DNA of 64,000 nucleotides from Bacteroidales bacterium (GTDB lineage Bacteria; Bacteroidota; Bacteroidia; Bacteroidales; UBA3663). Both the position numbers and the translations under genes were made by a program. Position 1 is the stretch's first letter; the number at the start of each line of letters is the position of its first letter. The stretch spans positions 35,225-99,224 of the forward strand of contig JAFZBE010000017.1 in NCBI GenBank assembly GCA_017561935.1, given 5' to 3'. The notes beneath the pieces are model-generated. The model did no database searches. It saw only the letters and a program-made list of their open reading frames with translations, and was not told where the DNA came from. This document shows, one piece after another, positions 24,820 to 32,309 of the stretch.

Positions 24820-25881
24820 GTGTCTGAAAATTCAATAGGAACAAAGCCGAGAATCGAATATATTGATTTGGCGAAGGGCTTTTGCATAATTCTAGTCGTG
24901 AGTTTTCATCTCTCTTTGTTTTATGGGGTGGCCCTCCCTGGGACAATATTTATGAAGGCCTTCAGGATGCCCTTGTACTTTTTTCTGTCGGGTTGTTTCT
25001 TTAAGGCTTACGAGGGTTTCTGGGGCTTTTTCAAAAGGAAGGTGAATAAGCTTCTGATACCGTTTTTTTTCTTCTATTTCCTGACTTCAGTTGGATTGCC
25101 TCATGTGCAAGTGCATTTGCTTGGTATCGACACTAATCTATTGCATGTGAACAAAATCTTTACGGCATTCCTAACCGAAACCTATCCCAATCAGCCCATA
25201 TGGTTCTTGCTGTGTTTGTTTGAAGAAAGTATCATATTTTATGTCTTGTATTTGCTCGCACAAAAATATGAAGACAAAAGCAATTTGATCATCTGTGTAG
25301 GCTCCCTACTGATAGGGTTCATAGGGATTTTGTTAGGCCTTTTTTCGGTAAATCTGCCTGCTACTCTTGATACTGCATTCAGTTCGATGCCTTTCTTTGC
25401 GGGAGGATATTATGTCTTCAGGAAGACTGATATGTTGAAACCAAACAAATACGATAAGTATCTGCCTTATTATATTATTGTATCCTTTTCATTGGTAGCA
25501 ATCATTTGTAACACTCTACTCATCGATTCTTCCCAATTTTACTCCTTTATCAAAAATACATTCTCTATAAAAGCCGCTCTCATTTTCTATCCTTATGGCT
25601 TTTTTGGTATTTTCGGAGTAATTTTGCTTGCCAAACTTTTGAAAAAATTACCACTGATTTCCTATTTCGGACGATATTCAATCATGTTATTGGTCACTCA
25701 TTGGGTGGTATTTGATTTCATTTCAGTTGTTTTGAATCATTTGAGGCTGAATCTTCCAATTGGTTATCTTTTTATAATTAACTTAGTATTGACGATGCTT
25801 TCATATGTTATCATCATCCCCTTCTTGCGCAAATTCATGCCACATGTGACGGCACAAAAGGATGTGATTAAGGTGGAATGA
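24820..25881 (+). CDS. Acyltransferase family 3, tandem copy B
   Basis: A 353-residue paralogue of the preceding gene, also starting with GTG (MSENSIGTKPRIEYIDLAKGFC). Helix 1 reads ILVVSFHLSLFYGVAL, so the conserved His is kept but flanking residues changed, and there is an insertion of several residues (LLIDSSQFYSF) before the last third. Both copies keep all family segments and appear intact. Divergence in the middle with near-identity at both ends suggests duplication followed by specialisation or gene conversion at the ends. Confidence 0.87.
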   Translation: MSENSIGTKPRIEYIDLAKGFCIILVVSFHLSLFYGVALPGTIFMKAFRMPLYFFLSGCFFKAYEGFWGFFKRKVNKLLIPFFFFYFLTSVGLPHVQVHLLGIDTNLLHVNKIFTAFLTETYPNQPIWFLLCLFEESIIFYVLYLLAQKYEDKSNLIICVGSLLIGFIGILLGLFSVNLPATLDTAFSSMPFFAGGYYVFRKTDMLKPNKYDKYLPYYIIVSFSLVAIICNTLLIDSSQFYSFIKNTFSIKAALIFYPYGFFGIFGVILLAKLLKKLPLISYFGRYSIMLLVTHWVVFDFISVVLNHLRLNLPIGYLFIINLVLTMLSYVIIIPFLRKFMPHVTAQKDVIKVE

Positions 25882-25905
25882 CTTATTTTATAAACCGAAA
25901 ACACT

Positions 25906-26082
25906 ATGAAACAATTGAAATCTTTAGTGATTTTGGCATTAATGATGTGTGTCATTGCCAATGCGTCGGTCTATGAGGCTCGTGTGCAAGCCCTGCACGA
26001 CTCGATTCTCGCGTTGATAACTGGAGCGCCCTCGCGGGTGACCAAGCATGATGGACTCTTTGACAAGGATGTGAAGAAATGA
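25906..26082 (+). CDS. Short secreted peptide or gene remnant
   Basis: A 58-residue frame starting MKQLKSLVILALMMCVIANAS, a good signal peptide, with a short hydrophilic mature part ending LFDKDVKK. It starts 24 bases after the second acyltransferase. No family is recognised. It may be a small exported peptide, or the 5' remainder of a larger secreted gene that was replaced by the downstream genes. The signal peptide is what makes the frame credible. Confidence 0.45.
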   Translation: MKQLKSLVILALMMCVIANASVYEARVQALHDSILALITGAPSRVTKHDGLFDKDVKK

Positions 26083-26139
26083 AATAGCTTGAATAGAATT
26101 ATCAGTTAACAAGTACATATTAACCAAGAATAATTAGCA

Positions 26140-26613
26140 ATGTCCACTAATCCCTTTACTGAAAACTCGAAAGCTACTGACCCCACTGAGGTAATAACAA
26201 CGCAAGATGCTGAGGATAATTATGAGGAAGTAGCAAAGATAGCCTCTGAAGAAAGCACATCAGATGAGGCAGTTGCAAAAGAAGAGCCAGTCATCACCTT
26301 CGAGGAACGCTGGACTCAGCTTCTTGACAATTGCAAGCAGAAACTAAACAACTTGACCGATGACGACAAGGACGGACAAGTGCGTGACCTTTGGACGAGC
26401 ATCAACAAGTATGTCACTATCATGGCCGTGCCAAAGGAAATAATGCCCAAGATGCGCAAGACATTGTGGAAGATGGCGCGACGATCTTCTTTTTCACAGG
26501 CGAAGACCCTCCTCCTTTATGCCTTGCTGACGTTCTTTCCACGCAGGTCTTATCGCAGTGTGGAAGCACAGCAGTATTTCAAGAAGCGTTTGACACGAAT
26601 CGCCAATAAATAA
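26140..26613 (+). CDS. Hypothetical cytoplasmic protein next to potassium channel
   Basis: A 157-residue protein with an acidic, Thr/Glu-rich and probably disordered first 50 residues and a basic helical second half (RKTLWKMARRSSFSQAK, then RRSYRSVEAQQYFKKRLTRI). No membrane segment is convincing and no family is recognised. It ends 8 bases before the potassium channel start, so the two are almost certainly one operon; a regulatory or assembly role for the channel is possible but unproven. Confidence 0.6.
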   Translation: MSTNPFTENSKATDPTEVITTQDAEDNYEEVAKIASEESTSDEAVAKEEPVITFEERWTQLLDNCKQKLNNLTDDDKDGQVRDLWTSINKYVTIMAVPKEIMPKMRKTLWKMARRSSFSQAKTLLLYALLTFFPRRSYRSVEAQQYFKKRLTRIANK

Positions 26614-26621
26614 CATACAAT

Positions 26622-27365
26622 ATGACTATTAGAGAAAGGATAAACAGTATCGTTGAACCCCATAGGGAGAATAGCTATTCCCGATGGTACGACTTCATTA
26701 TGCTTATAGCCATAGCTATAGGTATATTCCCACTTATGTTCAGGACACAAAACCGACTGTTCTGGTATTTCGATATCATCTCGGGATTGTGCTTTACCAT
26801 CGACTATATTTTCCGATGGGTGACGTGTGACCTGCGTTCAAAAAGTAGGAGTTGGACCTCGTTCCTGATTTATCCTTTCACCCCAATGGCCATCATTGAT
26901 ATGCTGTCGATTCTACCCACTGTGCATCTGCTGACGCCCATCTTTAAGGTGGCGAGAGTCTCTCGACTGTTGAGGATCCTTCGCATTGTGAAAGTTATTC
27001 GCTACTTTGAACCCTTGGGAATCATTCTGTCTGTCATTCGAAAACAACGTACAATCTTGCTCACGGTCTTGACGTTGGCAGTTTTCTACATTTTCGTAAC
27101 GGCAATGATCATGTTCAATGCCGAAGAAGATATAAATCCTCAGACCGGTCAGTACCTGTTTGAAGATTTCTTTGACGCTTTCTATTGGGCTGCATGTACG
27201 CTCACCACGGTAGGCTATGGCGACCTGTATCCAATTTCCGATACCGGCCGAGTCATAAGCATCATATCCTCGATGGTGGGTATCGCTATCATCGCTCTAC
27301 CCTCAGGTATCATTACTGCAGGCTACATGGACGAAATCAGAGAAAGGAAAAAGGAAGAGAGGTAA
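26622..27365 (+). CDS. Voltage-gated potassium channel (Kv-like ion transporter)
   Basis: A 247-residue inner-membrane protein with the six-helix plan of Kv-type channels. Helices S1-S3 lie in the first 100 residues; the voltage-sensor-like S4 (FKVARVSRLLRILRIVKVIRYF region from about 107) has basic residues at every third position; the pore loop carries the potassium selectivity filter TTVGYGD at 195-201, followed by S6 with ALPSGIITAGYM. There is no cytoplasmic RCK domain. A channel is unusual inside a polysaccharide locus, and it is directly preceded by the hypothetical gene at 26140. Confidence 0.92.
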   Translation: MTIRERINSIVEPHRENSYSRWYDFIMLIAIAIGIFPLMFRTQNRLFWYFDIISGLCFTIDYIFRWVTCDLRSKSRSWTSFLIYPFTPMAIIDMLSILPTVHLLTPIFKVARVSRLLRILRIVKVIRYFEPLGIILSVIRKQRTILLTVLTLAVFYIFVTAMIMFNAEEDINPQTGQYLFEDFFDAFYWAACTLTTVGYGDLYPISDTGRVISIISSMVGIAIIALPSGIITAGYMDEIRERKKEER

Positions 27366-27424
27366 GAAGATACAATTTGAGTTGTTTGGCCTATCGGTTT
27401 TATGCCGCTAAACGATTAAGAATA

Positions 27425-28564
27425 ATGGTAAATGAATTGAAATCCTACATAGAGATAGTTGATAGGAAATATGGGACATGGATTTTCTATGTTGCGTTGG
27501 TTCTGATGTTGACATCTCTCACTTGGTTTTGGCTCGAAGATATCCCCTACGACATAAAAGTTCTTTCTAATAGATTTTTAAAATTAGGTCAGGTTCTTTG
27601 CTGCCTCAGATTAGCCCTTTTGAGCTGGAAGTATCCCAAATATGTCATATTATGTGCAGCAATTATTTCATTGTTTTATTATTCGTATCTTTTGAGCTAT
27701 GAGATTATGTTGCTCAAGACAGCGATGCTAGTAGCTGCATCAAGGGATGCTGATATCAAGGTGATTCTTCGGATTTATCTTGTCATCTTCCTAACCATGA
27801 TGTTTTTGGGGCCAATGACCCTGCTTTTGGATTGGACAGGAGATATTGTCAAACATAAGTACAATCATGTGGGACATTCTTACGGGTTCTACAATCCCAA
27901 TCGATATGCATACCTGATGCAGATGCTCATTCTGCTAGTAATACTTATCTTGCACATCAGACAAACCCTTTGGTTAACGATTATCTGTTGGGCGGCAGCT
28001 TTAGTGGTGGGTTGGATGACTTTGAGCACTACTTCAGTCATCGTGTTATTTCTATTCCCGTTAGTATATTATTGGCTTAAGCATCATACTATCCCACTTC
28101 TTTGGCTTGCCCTTCTCCCATGTATATTGACTGTGATTTCGATTGGCCTTTCGTTTTATTTTGGTCCTTCGACAGGCGATACAACTTTTGAGAGCAGGTT
28201 CAGTATCCCATATTTGCTTTTTGAAAGACATGGCCTCAGTTGGTTGGGACAGGACTGTGGCATAGTCACATGGAAGAAGGCATTCCGAGAAGGCATTGAA
28301 CCATTGTATATTAATAATCTTTATCTAACCCTCTTTGTAATTAATGGTGTGATTGTAGCTTTCCTGATGCTTGCGCTCTATGGACTATACCTTTATCGCA
28401 TAGGACGACTGCGCAATCCCTTGTTGCTATCCATGGCTATTTGTTTGGCCCTCTCAGGGTTGATGCAACTCTTTCCGCTTAACATCATGCTTGACTTCTT
28501 GCTTTTGTATTTTTTCCAAGAACCCTTTGTGCGAAAAAACGTTGTGAAAGTTGAAAATGAATAA
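27425..28564 (+). CDS. Second O-antigen polymerase/ligase-like membrane protein
   Basis: A 379-residue protein from the ATG at 27425 (the frame runs further up inside the channel gene, which is not credible). It has about ten hydrophobic segments and a central GHSYGFYNPNRYAYLMQML segment, a pattern seen in Wzy/WaaL-type proteins, where Arg residues in periplasmic loops handle lipid-linked sugar. Topology and context support a polymerase or ligase; sequence alone does not separate them. It overlaps the next gene by 8 bases. Confidence 0.62.
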   Translation: MVNELKSYIEIVDRKYGTWIFYVALVLMLTSLTWFWLEDIPYDIKVLSNRFLKLGQVLCCLRLALLSWKYPKYVILCAAIISLFYYSYLLSYEIMLLKTAMLVAASRDADIKVILRIYLVIFLTMMFLGPMTLLLDWTGDIVKHKYNHVGHSYGFYNPNRYAYLMQMLILLVILILHIRQTLWLTIICWAAALVVGWMTLSTTSVIVLFLFPLVYYWLKHHTIPLLWLALLPCILTVISIGLSFYFGPSTGDTTFESRFSIPYLLFERHGLSWLGQDCGIVTWKKAFREGIEPLYINNLYLTLFVINGVIVAFLMLALYGLYLYRIGRLRNPLLLSMAICLALSGLMQLFPLNIMLDFLLLYFFQEPFVRKNVVKVENE

Positions 28565-29774
28565 GAACGCTACTTCTGAGCTAATCTGTTTTGTGCGATT
28601 CCCATTGGCGATAGGTGTCGTCATGGGGCATTGTTTCTTTCGCATTAAGGGGTGGCAATATGACAAGTTGTCAGAACAGGGATTGGGAAGCAATGTGGCA
28701 ATGGAATTTTTGCTTTCTACGAGAATCCTTCTTCTCTCTGTTGTAGCACTGTTTTTCCTGTTATCTGGTTATCTGTTCTTTAAACATTTGGAGCAATGGG
28801 ATAGTAATGTATGGTTGCGAAAGATGAAGCGCAGGCTATGGACACTCCTCATTCCTTATATTTTGTGGAACACAATTTACATATTTTAAACGATAGGTCC
28901 GGATATATGGGGATGCTTGGTTCATGGAAAGCCTTGGGGAGAAGTGAAAGCATGGGCGGACGACCTTGGTGGTTGGATTGGACTTTATTGGAGTGCTATG
29001 AAGCTTGGTGCAGGTCAGGTAGATATCTGGGGCCATCCTGCTCATTCAACAGTGCCGATTCTTTTGCCATTCTATTTTATAAGGAATCTCATTGTGGTGG
29101 ACTTGTTCACCCCGCTGCTACACTTCCTTCTACGTTCCCGTGGAGGTAAGGTTTCACCGTGTGCCTTTGTAACCATTGCATTGTTGTCTTTCCTTTATTT
29201 CACACAGACATCTTTTATTATTCCTGGATTTACTGCCGAAACGTTTTTCTTTTTCGGATGGGGAGCCTTTTTGTCATTGAATCGTTTTGAGTTGTCGGAA
29301 GTGTTTTATTCCAGAAGATGGACTATAGCTATTGTCACGATTATCCTATTTGTTGCAATGCTTTGCAAAGGCTATCTTTTTTCGCGAGCTGGAAAGATAA
29401 TTGCCCCTTTCTTTACTGTTTCCGTGGTAATGGCTATGATCAATCTGGCAACTTGGGTGGTGAAACGAAGTTGTTCGGACTCAATGTCGTCAAAATTGAA
29501 GGATGGGGCGATTCGATGGCAGGATGCCACCTTCTTAATCTTTGCATTTCACTTTTTTATTCATCATGATGTGTTCAAGTTGCTCAATAGAATTGGAGGA
29601 GCGCTTACAGGTTATTATGATGTTAGGATGATGGAAATGGCTAATCGTTTCCCATATGTTGTTATAATGAACTATTTATTGAGAATCGTGATTATTGTCG
29701 CTATTTGTATGTTTGTCTATGTAATCCTTCGCAAGTTCTTGCCCCGTGTTTGCAGTATTCTTTGCGGGAGATAA
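28557..29774 (+). pseudogene. Acyltransferase family 3 gene interrupted by an in-frame TAA
   Basis: Two open stretches, 28557-28889 and 28890-29774, lie in the same reading frame and are separated only by TAA at 28887-28889. The first has the family start (SELICFVRFPLAIGVVMGHCFF, SGYLFFKHL, then LIPYILWN) and ends right after helix 3. The second carries the remaining helices (ILLPFYFIRNLIVVDLFTPLL, TFLIFAFHFFIHH, YVILRKFLP). Read through, they would give a normal-length protein of about 405 residues. The likeliest reading is a nonsense mutation in an otherwise undamaged gene, or a sequencing error. The second part has no credible start of its own; ATG 28924 falls inside the domain. Confidence 0.8.
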
Positions 29775-29798
29775 ATTAACAAGATAAAAAACATTATC

Positions 29799-31382
29799 AT
29801 GATAAAGAAATTATTGATCGCATTTTCTGTCCTATTGATGGTCTTTTGTCTGTCATTGCTGGTCTATCTTTATGGTCCTTGGTGGTTCAAAAAAGTTCAA
29901 ACAACGGATATTTCGAAAGACAATATAGGGACAATAGTGTTACCAGCTGGTTTCGAAAGGGTGGACGATAATACTGGTTTCACCGCCTATCTGCGTAATC
30001 TCCCATTGGCAGCCGATAGTGTGCCGGTGCGTAGAATAACAGGGCAGCTTGTTGACTCGCTGCTTCCCTATTATTATCGCGTTGTAGATTTGCCCTTGTT
30101 GCATCGTTACGAACAGTGTGCGGATGTTTGTATCCGTTTGCGGGCGGAATATCTATTTCGTACACGCAAATTCTGGAAGATACATTTTGATGATACCCAA
30201 TATAATACGATGCGATACTATTGGGGTGGCAGGAGGAGCAAGTTTGTGCGCTATTTGAAGCATGTCTATAAGTATGCCAATACCGAATCGCTGACTCATG
30301 AGATGAGACAACGCCCCTTGTCAGATATACAACCGGGCGATGTGTTCGTATATTGTGCCAAAGATAGAGAAGACAAGAGGTATGGCCATGCCATTATGGT
30401 GGCTGATGTGGCAAGAAATCCTGCTACAGGCTGCAAAATTTTCTTGCTGTTACAAGGCAGTACACCGGCTTGCAGCATTCATATCTTGAAGAATCGGAAT
30501 GACTCAGTCCTATCCCCATGGTTCGAACTGGATGAAGAGGCTACAATTATAGACTTGGGTACTGCAACATACCATGCCAATGAGCTGAGATACTTTGGTA
30601 ATTCCATTTTCTCTGCCAAGGATCCAAATAGAGCAACACTATTTTCAAATTTATATAAGACGGTCGACTCTGATTCCATTGTCCCCAAGGAAGTGAGCAT
30701 CCTGATGGAGGCTTATCCCCAACAGCGACTTAAGTACAAGAACAATGTGCTAATCTTTCCAGATGGCACAACAATCCCGTACGATGACGGATATGAAAAA
30801 ACATTTGAGCAACTGCTCAACTATTCAGATGTAGAGGACATGTTTCGCTTGTCGTATTGCAGACAAGATACCCCAGTTTACCAATCGGATGCGGGACGAA
30901 GTCGCTGCGAAGCTTTTTTCAAGGAAATGTATGGCGCATCGGCTGACGAAGTCAAGAGCAACCTTGTGACAGTGGATTGGTTCGGAGGACAAGTGAAGTT
31001 TACAAAGATTAACGGAGCAGCTGAACAACTAAAGAAAGTGGCAGAAGAACTCGCTCGTTATCCCGAACTCGCTCTCTTTCTCCCATCGTCAGGGACATTC
31101 AATTGGCGTCAGGTACGTGGTGCCCAGCGCCAGAGTGCCCACAGCTACGGTATAGCCATTGACATAAATGCAGAATATTCTAACTATTGGCTTTGGACCA
31201 ACAAGGGAGCAGGAGAACTAGATACACTGCGATACGAGAATCGGATTCCTCACACGATAGTGGATATTTTCGAACGTCATGGGTTCATTTGGGGTGGCCA
31301 TTGGTATCACTATGACACGATGCATTTCGAGTACCGACCAGAAATACTCGGATGGGCATCTCTCCCATGTCAAACATTATAA
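29799..31382 (+). CDS. DUF4846 protein fused to a VanY-like M15 peptidase domain
   Basis: A 527-residue protein anchored or exported by an N-terminal hydrophobic segment (about 4-27). Residues about 40-290 match DUF4846 (LPAGFERV, YLRNLPL, RYEQCADVCIRLRAEYL, DIQPGDVFVY), a Bacteroidetes domain of unknown function. Residues about 400-515 form a D-Ala-D-Ala carboxypeptidase-like M15 domain, with SAHSYGIAID at 446-455 (His and Asp zinc ligands) and HYDTMHFEYRPE near 503-514 (third His). It probably cuts peptidoglycan peptides in the periplasm. It is the last gene of the polysaccharide run. The fusion is notable; alternatives to peptidoglycan as a substrate cannot be excluded. Confidence 0.83.
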   Translation: MIKKLLIAFSVLLMVFCLSLLVYLYGPWWFKKVQTTDISKDNIGTIVLPAGFERVDDNTGFTAYLRNLPLAADSVPVRRITGQLVDSLLPYYYRVVDLPLLHRYEQCADVCIRLRAEYLFRTRKFWKIHFDDTQYNTMRYYWGGRRSKFVRYLKHVYKYANTESLTHEMRQRPLSDIQPGDVFVYCAKDREDKRYGHAIMVADVARNPATGCKIFLLLQGSTPACSIHILKNRNDSVLSPWFELDEEATIIDLGTATYHANELRYFGNSIFSAKDPNRATLFSNLYKTVDSDSIVPKEVSILMEAYPQQRLKYKNNVLIFPDGTTIPYDDGYEKTFEQLLNYSDVEDMFRLSYCRQDTPVYQSDAGRSRCEAFFKEMYGASADEVKSNLVTVDWFGGQVKFTKINGAAEQLKKVAEELARYPELALFLPSSGTFNWRQVRGAQRQSAHSYGIAIDINAEYSNYWLWTNKGAGELDTLRYENRIPHTIVDIFERHGFIWGGHWYHYDTMHFEYRPEILGWASLPCQTL

Positions 31383-31445
31383 ATGTCCTTTCCCCCGTTA
31401 CTAAAACTGCCTGATTCGATGCTTACGGTCAAAGATATTAAGCCC

Positions 31446-32303
31446 CTATTCTTGTATTTCGCATCGGATTGACCCGATACGTTTCAAACCGATGATGGCT
31501 TTGAGAGGACGGTGATCGGGGGTCGTCGAGAGCCATACCTTGAGCGGGGTGTCTTCCTGCCCCTTGGTGGCAAAGTTAAGGTCGATAAGGAAGGCTTTGT
31601 GGACCTTGCCATTGCGCAGTTCGCATTTCTCAACGCCGCAATAATCGACGTTGATGGTCTGCTGAGTGATGCCGTCGTAGCAGACAAACTTTATCCGTTT
31701 GCCTTTCTTCATGTTGTCGTAATCAAGGTGACGGACGGAATAAAAAACTGAGAGCATGTCGTAGGCGGGTCCATTGTTCGTGAAATACACGACGCGGTTC
31801 ACAGCTGGATCTTTGCCCTTCTGGCGCCAACGCTTAAGTTCAACACTCGTGCTGTCAACGTTATTGAGACGCTTGGCAGCACTTTTGTTGTGCCAATGGG
31901 TGTGATAGTAATAGTTGGCAATAGCATTGTAGTTGCCCTCGTGTGTGCCTTTACGGAAGCTTCTGGGCACCATGTCCTCGTTGAAATAGCAGTCGAGCGT
32001 GTCGCGTACCTTCATAATATGCTCCACGATACTTAGCGACTTACCGGCCAGTTGGCCATGATATACTGTCCGGCCGCGTTTGTCGGTCTCTTTCGTAAAA
32101 CACAGCTTGCCATAGCCGGCTTTGGCGTTAATGAGTCCTATGTGGAAATAGATATTGTACTCCAGACTCTCTGGGGTATTGGAAGCGGCCCATGCTGCCT
32201 GCTCCTGAGGTACAATAGGTGAAATGGCATAAATGGGGCGTGCCATCACGCACGCGCATAATAATATAAGGAATAGGATGTTTCGGCGAAGCAGATTCGT
32301 CAT
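31446..32303 (-). CDS. DUF3108 family exported protein
   Basis: A 285-residue protein with a signal peptide (LFLILLCACVMARPIYA) and a DUF3108-like body: LEYNIYFHIGLINAKAGYG near the start, then beta-strand-rich sequence and DHRPLKAIIGLKRIGSIRCEI at the end. DUF3108 proteins are periplasmic, of unknown function, and often occur with envelope assembly genes. It follows the lipoprotein gene by 6 bases on the same strand, so they form an operon. It converges with the M15 fusion gene across a 63-base gap in which I see no terminator. Confidence 0.82.
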   Translation of the reverse strand: MTNLLRRNILFLILLCACVMARPIYAISPIVPQEQAAWAASNTPESLEYNIYFHIGLINAKAGYGKLCFTKETDKRGRTVYHGQLAGKSLSIVEHIMKVRDTLDCYFNEDMVPRSFRKGTHEGNYNAIANYYYHTHWHNKSAAKRLNNVDSTSVELKRWRQKGKDPAVNRVVYFTNNGPAYDMLSVFYSVRHLDYDNMKKGKRIKFVCYDGITQQTINVDYCGVEKCELRNGKVHKAFLIDLNFATKGQEDTPLKVWLSTTPDHRPLKAIIGLKRIGSIRCEIQE

Positions 32304-32309
32304 AGCTAT

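Noticed and set aside
28887..28923. Frameshift in the acyltransferase gene
   Set aside because: Both halves are in the same frame; the break is a single in-frame TAA, so it is a nonsense change rather than an indel.
31383..31445. Terminator between the convergent M15 fusion and DUF3108 genes
   Set aside because: I could find no stem of useful length or T-tract in the 63 bases.
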